Assembly (NCBI GenBank): GCA_019454225.1
Contig: CP075370.1
Location: 124,001 to 188,000 of the forward strand
Length of the DNA stretch: 64,000 nucleotides
Reading direction: 5' to 3'
Source of the DNA: Paracoccaceae bacterium
Lineage (GTDB): Bacteria; Pseudomonadota; Alphaproteobacteria; Rhodobacterales; Rhodobacteraceae
Shown piece by piece: positions 18,687 through 27,880 of the stretch. The position numbers were made by a program, and so were the translations under genes. How positions within the stretch are numbered: the first letter of the stretch is position 1; every line of letters starts with the position of its first letter. The notes under the pieces are model-generated. The model did no database searches, had not been told where the DNA came from, and saw nothing but the letters and a program-made list of their open reading frames with translations.

Positions 18687-18731
18687 ACCCTTGCAAAGCC
18701 CGCGGCTTGGGGATACAGCCCCGCCCACGGT

Positions 18732-18808
18732 CGGAGCGTAGCGCAGCCTGGTAGCGCACCTGCTTCGGGAGCAGGGGGTCGGAGGTTCGAATCCTCTCGC
18801 TCCGACCA
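18732..18808 (+). tRNA. tRNA-Pro (anticodon CGG)
   Basis: The 77-nt sequence folds as a cloverleaf: acceptor arms CGGAGCG and CGCTCCG pair perfectly. The anticodon stem CCTGC/GCAGG encloses TTCGGGA, giving the anticodon CGG. The T-arm contains GGTTCGAATCC. The CCA end is encoded. Confidence 0.97.
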
Positions 18809-18867
18809 ATCATCCCGATACCCCGGTAACCACGTCGACGGCGTCCCCAGGACCGCCGGTCAGCCGG

Positions 18868-19782
18868 TCAGCCGCCTGCGAAGGCGCGGGCGATGTAGGT
18901 TGCCGTCATCAGGTCCAGATGCGCGCCGCCGCCGTTCTTGGCGATGGTGATCTCGTCGTCCGAGCGGCGGGTGAATGCGGCCGGGTCATCATAGAAATCG
19001 GCGATCACGTCGCCCTCGGTGATTGCACCCGAGGCGATCGGTGCCATGAGTTCGCCGATGTGATGCAGGGTGGTTGCCCGGGCGTCGACAAAGACACGGG
19101 CGCGGGCCATCGCCGCGTCATCCACCTCGCGCATCGCGGGCGTGTAGGCGCCGATCAGGTCGAGGTGCTGGCCGGGCCGCAGCCATTCGCCCCGGATGAC
19201 GGGTTCGCTGGCCATGGTGGCGGTGCAGATGATGTCGGCACCGGCCACCGCCGCGGCCAGATCCGTGACAACCTCCAGCCCGGGCAGCGACGCCGCCATC
19301 GCCTGCGCGCGGGCCTCGTTCCGGTTCCAGACCGCAAAGCGGGCCCCGGGAAAGGCCGAGCCATAGGCCGCGACCATCGACCGCGCCACCGTGCCCGCTC
19401 CGACCAGCAGGATCGACCGGCTGTCCCTGCGCGCCAGCCGCCGCGCCGAAAGCAGGCTGTCGCCCGCCGTCTTCCACTTCGTCACAAGGTGGAAATCGAC
19501 CACGGCCGCAAGTTCACCCGTCCGGTCGTCATAGAGCGTCACGGCCCCGTTCACCGTGGGCTTGCCCAGTGCCGCGTTGCCCGGAAAGATCGTCGCGCAT
19601 TTCACGAGCTGGCCCAGCCCGTCGATCCAGGCCGCCCGGTTCAGCAGCGTGTCGCTGCCACGATAGAGCAGCGTGTCACCGATCTCGGCGCGGGGCAGCC
19701 GGTGCCCGGCCTCGATCGCATCGCAAAGCCCGGCCCAGGTCAGGCGGGCCTCGATCTCGGGTCCGATGATCGCAAAGGTCAT
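18868..19782 (-). CDS. Ornithine cyclodeaminase/mu-crystallin family protein
   Basis: The 304-residue protein has the family fold: an N-terminal dimerisation and substrate part containing VKCATIFPGN and LVTKWKTAGDSLLSARRLA, then a Rossmann NAD domain SILLVGAGTVARSMVAAY. ICTATMASEPVIRG and GAYTPAMREVDD follow. Members include ornithine cyclodeaminase, alanine dehydrogenase and ketimine reductases, so the reaction is not fixed; the second half suits an imine-reducing enzyme. The start overlaps the stop of the HAD gene (ATGA). It is last in an operon with HAD hydrolase, P1 peptidase and cupin genes. Confidence 0.85.
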   Translation of the reverse strand: MTFAIIGPEIEARLTWAGLCDAIEAGHRLPRAEIGDTLLYRGSDTLLNRAAWIDGLGQLVKCATIFPGNAALGKPTVNGAVTLYDDRTGELAAVVDFHLVTKWKTAGDSLLSARRLARRDSRSILLVGAGTVARSMVAAYGSAFPGARFAVWNRNEARAQAMAASLPGLEVVTDLAAAVAGADIICTATMASEPVIRGEWLRPGQHLDLIGAYTPAMREVDDAAMARARVFVDARATTLHHIGELMAPIASGAITEGDVIADFYDDPAAFTRRSDDEITIAKNGGGAHLDLMTATYIARAFAGG

Positions 19783-20402
19783 GCGGCCTCTCCCTCGGTC
19801 AGCAGGCCCTCGGCGACCAGGCGCGCGGCCCAGCCCTCGGGGCCGTCGAACAGATGGCCGCGCCAGCCGCGCGCCTCGGCGGCAGCCACATTCTCGGCCT
19901 TGTCGTCGGCAAAGATAAGGTCGGCGGGCGCGATGCCGCAATCGGCCTCGACCGCCGCGTAGATCGCCGGATCGGGTTTCAGCAGGCGCAGGCGGGCCGA
20001 GACATAGGCGCGGTCGAATTCCGACAGGACGGGGTGGCCGGCCTGCGCGGCCGCGAAGGTCTCGTCGCCGAAGTTCGTCAGGGCAAATACCGGCACGCCC
20101 CGCGCCCGCAGCGCCCGCAGCAGGCGGATCGAGCGGTCGATCGGCGGCCAGAACATCTGGTTCCAGTCGTCATGCCACCAGCGGATCTGCTCGGCCCATT
20201 CGGGGTGGCGGGCAGCCAGCGCCTCGACCGATGCGCGGAAGGGCGCACCCGCATCGACCGAAAGGTTCATGCCGTGGATATCGACCTCGGCGAACAGCCG
20301 CGCGCTTTCGGCCGGGCCCAGACGTGCCTCGTAGACACGATGGGGATTCCACTCCACCAGCACGTTGCCGATGTCGAAGATCACGGCCTTTGGGGGGGTC
20401 AT
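19779..20402 (-). CDS. HAD-family hydrolase (YihX-like)
   Basis: The 207-residue HAD phosphatase-like protein has the nucleophile D10 in VIFDIGNVLVEWN, where the usual second Asp of DxD is Gly12, as in the YihX/epoxide-hydrolase N-domain branch. Motif II Thr is in FALTNFGDE, motif III Lys in LLKPDPAIY, and motif IV in LIFADDKAENV. It probably acts on a small phosphorylated metabolite, but dehalogenase-like activity cannot be ruled out. It overlaps the cyclodeaminase gene. Confidence 0.85.
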   Translation of the reverse strand: MTPPKAVIFDIGNVLVEWNPHRVYEARLGPAESARLFAEVDIHGMNLSVDAGAPFRASVEALAARHPEWAEQIRWWHDDWNQMFWPPIDRSIRLLRALRARGVPVFALTNFGDETFAAAQAGHPVLSEFDRAYVSARLRLLKPDPAIYAAVEADCGIAPADLIFADDKAENVAAAEARGWRGHLFDGPEGWAARLVAEGLLTEGEAA

Positions 20403-20429
20403 GGCGCACTCCTTGTTGGGCGCGACACC

Positions 20430-21446
20430 CTAGGCGGGGGGCCGCGCCGCTGCCAACCCCTCGAAGCGCGCGGCCCAGGCCGGTTGCAGGTCGTCCGCGC
20501 GGGGTTCGGCCAGATAGACCGCCCGGGCGATGGCCCGGGCCAGGACGCAGGCCGCGGCATGGCCGAGCGCAAAGGTATCGGCCAGCGGATCCGACAGGGG
20601 CCGCGCGCCGGTCGCGGCGGCGAACACGAGGTCGCCGTCAAGCGGCGTGTGGCTGGGCACCAGGGCGCGCGCCATGCCGTCGTGTGCGGCCACCGCCATC
20701 CGCTGTGCCTGGGCCTTGGTCAGCGCGGCATCGGTGGCCACGACGGCGATGGTGGTCGCCTCGCCCAGACGCTTGCGGGGCGGTGGCTCGTCGGTGGCGG
20801 GAAAGGCTGCCGGCAGGCCGAGGCCGCCGAATTCGTTGCCGATCTCCCAAGGGGCGGCGTGGAAATGCGGGCCATCGCCCACCGTGGCCGAACCGAGCGC
20901 GTTCACCACAACCAATGCGCCGACCACGTGCCCCGTTGCCAGGACCGCGGAGGCCGAGCCGAGTCCGCCTTTCCACCGCCCGGTCATCGCGCCGAGGCCC
21001 GCACCGGCCGAGCCGAGCGCGAACCCCTCGCCCGCCGCCGCCAGGGCCGCCCGGCCAAGCGCCGGATAGGGATTGTCGCGCCAGTCCTTGGCGCCGCCGT
21101 TCAGCAGGTCGAAGACGATGGCGCCGGGCACGATGGGCACGCGCGCCGGCCCGACGGCAAAGCCGCGGCCGATCGCCGCGAGCCCCGCCATCACCCCGTC
21201 GCAGGCCGCAAGGCCAAAGGCCGACCCGCCCGACAGGACAAGGGCATCCACCGCCCCGACCAGCCGGTCGGGGGCCAGAAGATCGGTTTCGCGGGTGCCG
21301 GGGGCGCCGCCCATGACGTGAACGGCAGCGGTAAAGGGGCGGTCGGCCGTCAGCACCGTGACGCCCGAGCGCAGGACCGCGTCCTGGGCATTGCCGACAC
21401 GCAGTCCCTCGACATCGGTGATCAGGTTCCGCGGCCCGGGGTGCAT
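20430..21446 (-). CDS. P1-family peptidase (DmpA/L-aminopeptidase type)
   Basis: This 338-residue protein belongs to the Ntn-hydrolase-like DmpA/BapA family of self-cleaving amino- or beta-aminopeptidases. Characteristic segments are NLITDVEGLRVGNAQD, LVLSGGSAFGLAACDGVM and RWKGGLGSAS. VVVNALGSATV gives the Gly-Ser bond at which family members are cut to expose the catalytic Ser. No signal peptide is visible. It follows the cupin gene by five bases, so the two are co-transcribed. Confidence 0.9.
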   Translation of the reverse strand: MHPGPRNLITDVEGLRVGNAQDAVLRSGVTVLTADRPFTAAVHVMGGAPGTRETDLLAPDRLVGAVDALVLSGGSAFGLAACDGVMAGLAAIGRGFAVGPARVPIVPGAIVFDLLNGGAKDWRDNPYPALGRAALAAAGEGFALGSAGAGLGAMTGRWKGGLGSASAVLATGHVVGALVVVNALGSATVGDGPHFHAAPWEIGNEFGGLGLPAAFPATDEPPPRKRLGEATTIAVVATDAALTKAQAQRMAVAAHDGMARALVPSHTPLDGDLVFAAATGARPLSDPLADTFALGHAAACVLARAIARAVYLAEPRADDLQPAWAARFEGLAAARPPA

Positions 21447-21451
21447 GTCGG

Positions 21452-21802
21452 TCAGATGCGGGTCTTGACCGCCGCCGTGGCCGGATCGCCGGTGTTGGGC
21501 GTTCCGGCAGGCTCGATCAGCAGCAGATGCGTCTCAACCTCGGCCCGGGGCCGGTGCTGCATGCCCTTCGGCACCACGAATACCTCGCCCGGGCGCAGCG
21601 TCACGGTATGGCCGGGCAGGTCGATCGCCAGCTCGCCGGACAGCACCATGAAGAAGTCGTCGGTATCGGGGTGGTCGTGCCAGACGAATTCGCCCAGCAC
21701 CTTGACCACCATCAGGTCATGGCCGTTGAAGGCGCCCACAATCCTGGGCGACCAGTGACCATCGAAGGCCGCGAGCTTGTCGGTGAGGTTGATCGCATCC
21801 AT
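21452..21802 (-). CDS. Small cupin-domain protein
   Basis: This is a 116-residue single cupin barrel. Motif 1 reads GEFVWHDHPDTDDFFMVLSGEL, with the His-His-Glu-type metal ligands slightly altered (WHDHPDTDD), and motif 2 is LRPGEVFVVPKGMQHRP with the final His. Such proteins act as isomerases, dioxygenases or mannose-6-phosphate-isomerase-like enzymes. The place before the P1 peptidase gives no substrate. Confidence 0.85.
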   Translation of the reverse strand: MDAINLTDKLAAFDGHWSPRIVGAFNGHDLMVVKVLGEFVWHDHPDTDDFFMVLSGELAIDLPGHTVTLRPGEVFVVPKGMQHRPRAEVETHLLLIEPAGTPNTGDPATAAVKTRI

Positions 21803-21841
21803 GGCCCGAGCGTGCCGCGCCTCGCAGGGGGCGTCAACGGC

Positions 21842-22186
21842 TCAGTCGACCGAACGGATCAGGCGCCGTTCCAGAACCTTCAGCACCGCCGCCAGGTCGT
21901 GGCCGCGCCGCAGCACCTGGCCGTCCATCCCCACCACCGCATACATGCCCTGTCGCGCACGCAGGCGGGGGCGCTTTTCGATCCGGTAGAGCGGATGCTC
22001 TGCCGTCCTGCGGAAGACCGAGAACACCGCCATGTCCCGCAGACAGGAGATGCCGTAGTCGCGCCATTCGCCGCAGGCGACCATGCGGCCATAGACCGTC
22101 AGGATCGCCGCGAGTTCGCGGCGGTCGAAGCTGACCGTCTCGGGCATGGCGGCGGCAAAGGGGGTGGCCGGAGGCAGTACAGACAT
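21842..22186 (-). CDS. DUF2794 domain protein
   Basis: This 114-residue protein matches the alphaproteobacterial DUF2794 pattern: VSFDRRELAAILTVYGRMVACGEWRDYGI, AVFSVFRRTAEHPLYRIEKRP and MYAVVGMDGQVLRRGHDLAAVL. Function is unknown. ATG at 22186 is chosen over an in-frame TTG ten codons earlier. It lies 39 bp before the cupin gene and may share its transcript. Confidence 0.85.
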   Translation of the reverse strand: MSVLPPATPFAAAMPETVSFDRRELAAILTVYGRMVACGEWRDYGISCLRDMAVFSVFRRTAEHPLYRIEKRPRLRARQGMYAVVGMDGQVLRRGHDLAAVLKVLERRLIRSVD

Positions 22187-22427
22187 GACGGAACGGTGAC
22201 ATTTGCGCCCCGGCAAATCAAGCGGTCGCGGACGCCCGAATTCAGCCCTGCAAAGACCCCGAAACCGGCCGGATCGCGCCCGAATGCCGCCGCGAAGGGT
22301 GGCGATACCCGGGGCATCGAGGACGGTCGGCCCGGTGGTTCGGGTTCATAGCCCCCACCCAGCCCGGATTGCCGGGCCGATCCCTCGGTACCGTGCCGCC
22401 GTCATGCCGGGCGGCGCCCGGAACGGA

Positions 22428-23417
22428 TCAGGCCGGGAATCCCGGGGCAGCGCGCAGCACGCCGGTTTCGGTGCCGCGCCAGTTGCTCTGCACCGCATCC
22501 AGCCGCTTGCGCGTGGCCGGATGATCGGCATCGAGCACGCCGAGCCGCACCAGCAGCGCAGCAACCGCAAGCTCCGCAGCCCGCGTGCCCCCATCGACGA
22601 CCTTCAGCGCGATGCCGAGGCGACGCTCGGGGACGATGGCGACAAAGACCGCCTCGGCCCCGGTCTTGAGCGCGACCCGACCGCCCATCGCGCGCATCAG
22701 CTCGGTGCAGGCGCGTCCCTCGCCCGCCACCATCTCGGGATGGGTGGCCATCGCCCGCGCGAGGCGATGCATCGCCCGGTCGCGCGCATCCCCGCCGCCG
22801 GTGGCATTGGCGAAGGCCGCCATCGACCGGGCCAACCCCGCCACCGTCACCGCGAAATTGGGTGCGGAACAGCCATCGATCCCGAAGCCGGGCGAGGTTT
22901 CGCCGGCAACCTCCTCGGTCGCCTGACGGACCGCGCGCTGAACGGGGTGGTCGGGGTCGACATATTCCGGCCCGGCACCCATGGCACGGGTCAGCGTCAG
23001 GAAGCCCGCGTGCTTGCCCGAACAGTTGTTGTGGATCTGGCAGGGCGCCTGGTGGGCGCGGATCAGACGGTCCCGTTCGGCGCGGTCGCCGGGTTCGTGC
23101 GCGCCGCAGCGCAGATCGGCGTCGGACATGCCCAGATCGGCCAGCCAGCGGGTCACCGCATCGACATGCAGGTGCGCGCCCTGGTGGCTGGCGCAGGCCA
23201 GGGCCACCTGCCGGTCGGTCAGCATGTCGCCCGCGCCGCTTTCAAGCAGCGGCAGGGCCTGGACCATCTTGCAGGACGACCGGGGGAAGATCACCGTCGC
23301 CGGATCGCCCCAGGCCTCGATCACCTCGCCGCCGGGGCCGCAAATCACGGCATGGCCTGCATGCAGGCTTTCGAGCCGCCCGCCCCGCCAAAGCTCTGCC
23401 ATTGCCACCGCGCCCAT
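22428..23417 (-). CDS. L-asparaginase, Rhizobium etli (class 3) type
   Basis: The 329-residue enzyme belongs to the ReAV-type asparaginases, unrelated to E. coli AnsA/B. The catalytic Ser-x-x-Lys is S47/K50 (RSSCK). A second Ser is in ACASHQG. The zinc-site residues of the family are matched by C132 and K135 (NNCSGKHAG) and C183 (GIDGCSAPNF). It converts asparagine to aspartate and ammonia in the cytoplasm. The start MGAVAMAEL is preferred over long upstream frames. It diverges from the IalB-like gene across 184 bp. Confidence 0.92.
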   Translation of the reverse strand: MGAVAMAELWRGGRLESLHAGHAVICGPGGEVIEAWGDPATVIFPRSSCKMVQALPLLESGAGDMLTDRQVALACASHQGAHLHVDAVTRWLADLGMSDADLRCGAHEPGDRAERDRLIRAHQAPCQIHNNCSGKHAGFLTLTRAMGAGPEYVDPDHPVQRAVRQATEEVAGETSPGFGIDGCSAPNFAVTVAGLARSMAAFANATGGGDARDRAMHRLARAMATHPEMVAGEGRACTELMRAMGGRVALKTGAEAVFVAIVPERRLGIALKVVDGGTRAAELAVAALLVRLGVLDADHPATRKRLDAVQSNWRGTETGVLRAAPGFPA

Positions 23418-23601
23418 CGTCACCCCCTGTTTCTTGATGGAAACCGTCACGCCTGCGCGATTTCCCGCCCATGGGGGTTTTGCAGACCGCCCCTCTTGCG
23501 GTAAAGGGTTAGCAAGGTTGGGCAGGCCATTGCCAGCACGAAAAGGCGCGGGGAAAACCGGCCGGATGCTGCGGCATGGCGACGGCGGAGGCGATGGACC
23601 A

Positions 23602-24135
23602 ATGACGATGCGGATCGCGGGGGCGCTGTTTGGCGCCGCACTGGGGCTGACGGCGGGTGCTGCGATGGCACAGCAGGCCGGCGGCGAAACCGAATGCGTT
23701 TCGGCCAAGACGGACTGGAGCGTCTGTGTCTGGCCCGACCCGAAGGAATGCTGGGGTGTCTCGAAGCCCAAGGAAACCGTGAACACGCGCGACGGGCGTG
23801 CCGTCAGCGTGCGGCGCGGCGACATCCTGCTGTTCGTGACCTTCCGGCCCGGATCGGGCGCGCGGGGCGAGATTTCGTTCACCGGCGGCTATGCCTTTGC
23901 CGGCGGAACGCCGGTGCGCGTGGCAATCGAGGGCCGCAACTTCGACCTGGTCGCCGAGGGCGAATGGGCCTGGCCGGGAAGCACCGAGGATGACGCCGCG
24001 CTGCTGGCAGCGATGCGGGCGGGCGCCAGTGCGGTGATCACCGCGCGATCGTCCCGCGGAACCGAGACAAAGGACACGTTCAGCCTGCAGGGCTTCACCG
24101 CCGCGATGACCGAGGCCGAGAACCGCTGCAAGTAG
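23602..24135 (+). CDS. Invasion-associated locus B (IalB) family secreted protein
   Basis: This 177-residue protein has a signal peptide (residues 1-24, cut after AAMA) and a domain with [61 protein letters not shown] and [12 protein letters not shown]. These are the landmarks of the IalB family in Rhodobacteraceae. It has paired cysteines (C32, C40, C49 region and a C-terminal Cys), suggesting a periplasmic disulfide. Despite its name, free-living species carry it, and its role is unclear. A CGGAGG ribosome site lies 12 bases upstream of the ATG. Confidence 0.85.
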   Translation: MTMRIAGALFGAALGLTAGAAMAQQAGGETECVSAKTDWSVCVWPDPKECWGVSKPKETVNTRDGRAVSVRRGDILLFVTFRPGSGARGEISFTGGYAFAGGTPVRVAIEGRNFDLVAEGEWAWPGSTEDDAALLAAMRAGASAVITARSSRGTETKDTFSLQGFTAAMTEAENRCK

Positions 24136-24193
24136 GCCAGGCGCACGGCGGCCAGGTGCCGCCGACATTTCCGGAGGCACAGCCGACGGCGGT

Positions 24194-24223
24194 TTTGCCT
24201 TTCGCGCGCGAATCCCCTATATC
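24194..24223 (+). promoter_or_regulatory. Candidate sigma-70 promoter of rlmN
   Basis: TTTGCC and TATATC are separated by 18 bp, 29 bp before the rlmN start codon. The match to TTGACA/TATAAT is moderate, and the position is right for a short leader. Confidence 0.4.
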
Positions 24224-24251
24224 CGGCGCTTCCGTTGCAGGACGCTTGCCC

Positions 24252-25427
24252 ATGACCGCCCCCGTTGCGCCGATTACCCAGGACGTGCTGACCATCCCCC
24301 GCAGGCTGCCCGAGGGCGGGCGGACGAACATCGTCGGCCTGACGCGCGACCAGTTGCGCGATGCGCTGATCGCGGCGGGAACGCCGGAGCGGCAGGCGAA
24401 GATGCGGGTCGGGCAGATCTGGCAGTGGATCTATCACTGGGGCGTGCGCGACTTTGCGCGGATGACGAACCTTGCCAAGGACTATCGTGCGCTTCTGGCG
24501 GAGCGGTTCGAGATCGCGGTCCCCGAGGTCGTGTCGCGCCAGGTCAGCGCCGATGGCACGCGCAAGTATCTGGTCCGCATCGCGGGCGGGCATGAGGTGG
24601 AAACCGTCTACATCCCCGAGGAAGGGCGCGGCACGCTGTGCATTTCGTCCCAGGTCGGCTGCACGCTGACGTGTTCGTTCTGTCATACCGGCACGCAGAA
24701 ACTGGTGCGGAACCTGACCGCCGGGGAGATCGTCGGCCAGGTGATGCTGGCGCGCGACGATCTGGGCGAGTGGCCCGAACCCGGACAGGGCAGCACGGGC
24801 GACCGGCTGGTGTCGAACATCGTGCTGATGGGGATGGGCGAGCCCCTGTACAATTTCGACGCGGTCCGCGATGCGATGCGGGTGGTGATGGACGGCGAGG
24901 GGATCGCGCTCGGGCGGCGGCGGATCACCCTGTCCACCAGCGGCGTGGTGCCCGAAATCGCCCGGACGGCCGAGGAGATCGGCTGCCAGCTGGCCATCTC
25001 GTTCCACGCCACCACCGACGAGGTGCGCGATCGGCTGGTGCCGATCAACAAGCGGTGGAACATCGAGACCCTGCTGAACGCGCTGCGCGACTATCCGAAG
25101 CTGTCGAACTCGGAGCGCATCACCTTCGAATACGTGATGCTCAGGGACGTGAACGACAGCGACGCCGACGCCCGGCGGCTGGTGCGGCTGATTGCGGGCA
25201 TTCCCGCCAAGATCAACCTGATTCCCTTCAACGAATGGCCCGGCGCCCCCTATCGGCGGTCGGATTGGGAACGGATCGAGGCCTTCGCCGACATCGTCTA
25301 CAAGGCGGGCTACGCCAGCCCCATCCGGACGCCCAGGGGCGAGGACATCATGGCGGCCTGCGGGCAGCTGAAGTCGGCGACCGAGCGGGGACGGCGCGAA
25401 AAAACCGGCATCGCGGCGCAGGCCTGA
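24252..25427 (+). CDS. rlmN: Dual-specificity 23S rRNA/tRNA adenine-C2 methyltransferase RlmN
   Basis: The 391-residue radical-SAM enzyme methylates A2503 of 23S rRNA and A37 of some tRNAs. The cluster-binding CxxxCxxC is C137, C141, C144 ([12 protein letters not shown]). [24 protein letters not shown] and the C-terminal catalytic Cys region [13 protein letters not shown] are present. The N-terminus contains the helical RNA-binding domain ([14 protein letters not shown]). The ATG at 24252 is preferred to an upstream in-frame start because of the promoter-like sequence between. Confidence 0.97.
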   Translation: MTAPVAPITQDVLTIPRRLPEGGRTNIVGLTRDQLRDALIAAGTPERQAKMRVGQIWQWIYHWGVRDFARMTNLAKDYRALLAERFEIAVPEVVSRQVSADGTRKYLVRIAGGHEVETVYIPEEGRGTLCISSQVGCTLTCSFCHTGTQKLVRNLTAGEIVGQVMLARDDLGEWPEPGQGSTGDRLVSNIVLMGMGEPLYNFDAVRDAMRVVMDGEGIALGRRRITLSTSGVVPEIARTAEEIGCQLAISFHATTDEVRDRLVPINKRWNIETLLNALRDYPKLSNSERITFEYVMLRDVNDSDADARRLVRLIAGIPAKINLIPFNEWPGAPYRRSDWERIEAFADIVYKAGYASPIRTPRGEDIMAACGQLKSATERGRREKTGIAAQA

Positions 25428-25469
25428 CCGCCCCTTGACCATCCGGTCCTGTTTTGTTCTTGTGACGGC

Positions 25470-26684
25470 ATGGCCCTGCCCGTCCTTTCCAACGCCGCCG
25501 CGCGCCGCCTTTTCCTGCACCGCCACGCCCTGTCCGAGGCCAGCGGGCCGGGCCGGGGCGATGATCTGGCGGGGCTGATCGACCGCATCGGCTTTGTGCA
25601 GGTCGACAGCATCAACACCGTCGCGCGGGCGCATCAGATGATCCTGTTCGCGCGCCGTCCCGCATACCGGCCCGAGGCGCTGGAGCGGTTGCTGGCGCGG
25701 CGGCGGCTTTGGGAACACTGGACGCATGACGCCTCGATCCTGCCGGTCGAGACCTTTCCGCACTGGCGCCACCGGTTCCGCCGCCATGCCGAGACGCGGG
25801 CCGGTCGCTGGCGCGACTGGCTGGGGTCGGACGATCACGAGCGGCAGTTCGACACCATCCTCGACCGCATCGCCCGCGACGGGCCGGTGGGCACTGCGGA
25901 TGTGGGCGAGGATGAGGCACGGTCAAAAGGCGGCTGGTGGGATTGGCATCCCTCGAAGGCCGCGCTGGAATGGCTGTGGCACACCGGACAGATCGCCGTC
26001 ACCCGGCGCGACGGGTTCCGCAAGATCTATGACCTGACCGAACGGGTGATCCCCGCCCCCCTTTTCCGACAGGTGACCACCGAACCGGAAACGGTCGACT
26101 GGGCTTGCGCCAAGGCATTGGACAGGCTGGGTTTTGCGACATCGGGGGAGCTTGCCGCCTATTGGGCGCTGGCAACGCCGGATCAGGCGCGCGGCTGGGT
26201 GCAGGGGGCGTTGGCGCGGGGCGAGGTGGCGGAGGTTCAGGTTCAGGATGCCGACGGCCGGTTGCGGCGGCATGTGATGCGGCCGGGTGCCTGGGAGGAG
26301 GGGGTGCCGGAACCGCCGGCCCGGCTGCGGGTGCTGTCGCCGTTCGACCCTGCCCTGCGCGACCGGGACCGGGCGGAACGGCTGTTCGGGTTCCGCTACC
26401 GGATCGAGGTGTTCGTGCCCGAGGCCAAGCGCCAGTTCGGCTATTACGTGTTCCCGGTGCTGGAGGGCGACAGGCTGGTCGGCCGCCTCGACGCCAAGGC
26501 CTTCCGCGACGCGGGGGCGTTGCGAATCAAGGGATTCTGGCCCGAAGCCGGGGTCAGGCTGACCAAGGCCCGCCGCGCGAGGCTGGAGGCGGAACTCGAC
26601 CGGCTGGCACGGTTCGCGGGGTGCGGGGGGGTGGAGTTCCTGGAGGGGTGGGAACGGGCGCCGGTGGCCCGGCCAACCCCCTGA
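25470..26684 (+). CDS. YcaQ/AlkX-like DNA glycosylase (winged-helix HTH_42 family)
   Basis: This 404-residue member of the HTH_42 superfamily carries the catalytic QxD motif (VQVDSIN), the form found in YcaQ/AlkX enzymes that unhook DNA interstrand crosslinks, rather than the QxQ of AlkZ. Further signatures are NTVARAHQMILFAR, LWEHWTHDASILP and the C-terminal LRVLSPFDPALRDRDRAERLFGFRYRIEVF. The role in DNA repair is inferred from the family. A TTGACC hexamer at 25435 may be part of its promoter. It follows rlmN by 42 bp. Confidence 0.88.
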   Translation: MALPVLSNAAARRLFLHRHALSEASGPGRGDDLAGLIDRIGFVQVDSINTVARAHQMILFARRPAYRPEALERLLARRRLWEHWTHDASILPVETFPHWRHRFRRHAETRAGRWRDWLGSDDHERQFDTILDRIARDGPVGTADVGEDEARSKGGWWDWHPSKAALEWLWHTGQIAVTRRDGFRKIYDLTERVIPAPLFRQVTTEPETVDWACAKALDRLGFATSGELAAYWALATPDQARGWVQGALARGEVAEVQVQDADGRLRRHVMRPGAWEEGVPEPPARLRVLSPFDPALRDRDRAERLFGFRYRIEVFVPEAKRQFGYYVFPVLEGDRLVGRLDAKAFRDAGALRIKGFWPEAGVRLTKARRARLEAELDRLARFAGCGGVEFLEGWERAPVARPTP

Positions 26685-26723
26685 GACCGCTGTGGCAATC
26701 TGCAGGTTTCGGGGAGGTTAACG

Positions 26724-26764
26724 GTCTGGCATGCGTCTGGCCCGCGTCTGGCAGACGGCCAGAC
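26724..26764. repeat. Phased GTCTGGC repeats with an inverted copy
   Basis: GTCTGGC occurs at 26724, 26735 and 26746, exactly 11 bp apart, followed by the inverted copy GCCAGAC at 26758-26764. The last direct copy and the inverted copy form a 7-bp stem with a five-base loop. The repeats lie in the 220-bp gap between the convergent ycaQ-like and LOG genes. Near-helical spacing suggests a protein-binding array, but a terminator role is equally possible. Confidence 0.5.
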
Positions 26765-26903
26765 AGATGGCAGCCCGGGGGCTGTCGGGCACAAGGGGCG
26801 AATCGGGGCCGGGGGGATGTCACCCAGCCTGCGGCGGATGCGGTCGATCACCCCGGGACCCCTGTGCCCGGTGCGGGCGGTGGCAGGCCGGACGGCGCGC
26901 GCC

Positions 26904-27716
26904 CTAGTCCCACCCGTCGATTGCCGCCACCGCCTCCTCGGCGGTCTCGACATAGCGGAAGAGGCGCAGGTCTTCCGGCGCGATGGTTCCGGCCTCGGCC
27001 AGGGCCTGCCAGTTGATGATGCCTTCCCACCAGTCCTTGCCGAACAGCACGAAGGGCACCGGGCGCATCCGGCCCGTCTGGATCAGCGTGAGGCTTTCGA
27101 ACATCTCGTCCAGCGTGCCGAAGCCGCCCGGGAACACGCAGACCGCCCGCGCCCGCATCAGGAAATGCATCTTGCGGATGGCGAAGTAGTGGAAGTTGAA
27201 GCAGAGGTCGGGGGTGACATAGCCGTTCGGCGCCTGTTCGTGCGGCAGCACGATGTTCAGCCCGATCGACTGTCCGCCCGCCTCGTGCGCGCCGCGGTTG
27301 CCGGCCTCCATCACCCCCGGGCCGCCGCCGGTGACGATGACATTTTCGCGCCCATAGCTCTGCATGCTGCGCTCGGTCATGATGCGGGCGAAGCGCCGGG
27401 CCTGTTCGTAGTAGCGCGACAGGCCCGCCAGCACCGGGGTGCGCGCCGTTTCGGCCCGTTCGGGCGCGGGGATGCGGGCACCGCCGAACAGCACGATGGT
27501 GCTTTCGATGCCGCGTTCGTCCATCACCATCTGCGGCTTCAGGAGTTCGAGTTGCAGCCGGACCGGCCGCAGTTCCTCGCGCGTCATGAAATCGGCGTCG
27601 GCGAAGGCCAGGCGATAGGCGGGGGCGCGGGTCTGCGGGGTATCGGGGATGCGGTCGGCCGCCTCCATGTCCTCGACGCTGTCGCGGAAGGGGTGGCTGC
27701 GCGGTTCGTCCTTCAT
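26904..27716 (-). CDS. LOG-family (TIGR00730) nucleotide-monophosphate-processing protein
   Basis: This 270-residue Rossmann-fold protein has the LOG signature: a [19 protein letters not shown] block, then [15 protein letters not shown] enzymes are phosphoribohydrolases acting on nucleoside 5'-monophosphates (cytokinin activation in plants; nucleotide turnover in bacteria). The extended N-terminal region (about 60 residues before [11 protein letters not shown]) is typical of the alphaproteobacterial subtype. ATG at 27716 has an AGAGGGG site 9 bp upstream; an ATG 12 codons earlier is possible. It diverges from dapD. Confidence 0.9.
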   Translation of the reverse strand: MKDEPRSHPFRDSVEDMEAADRIPDTPQTRAPAYRLAFADADFMTREELRPVRLQLELLKPQMVMDERGIESTIVLFGGARIPAPERAETARTPVLAGLSRYYEQARRFARIMTERSMQSYGRENVIVTGGGPGVMEAGNRGAHEAGGQSIGLNIVLPHEQAPNGYVTPDLCFNFHYFAIRKMHFLMRARAVCVFPGGFGTLDEMFESLTLIQTGRMRPVPFVLFGKDWWEGIINWQALAEAGTIAPEDLRLFRYVETAEEAVAAIDGWD

Positions 27717-27880
27717 CGGTTCGGCCCCTCTGGATTGCCCTGTCGTCCCCATCCCTAGCGTCCCGGTCACGGCAAGGCCAGCGGCGGCAGGGCCGCCCCG
27801 CCCCGGCCCGCATTGCGCGGCGGGGGTGGGCGAAGTATAGGGGCCGGGCCTGCCCGACCCGCCAGACAAGGACCGACACC

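Noticed and set aside
16161-18809. 882-codon open frame on the minus strand
   Set aside because: It runs antisense to leuB and the DMT transporter gene and through the tRNA gene; composition and lack of domains show it is not coding.
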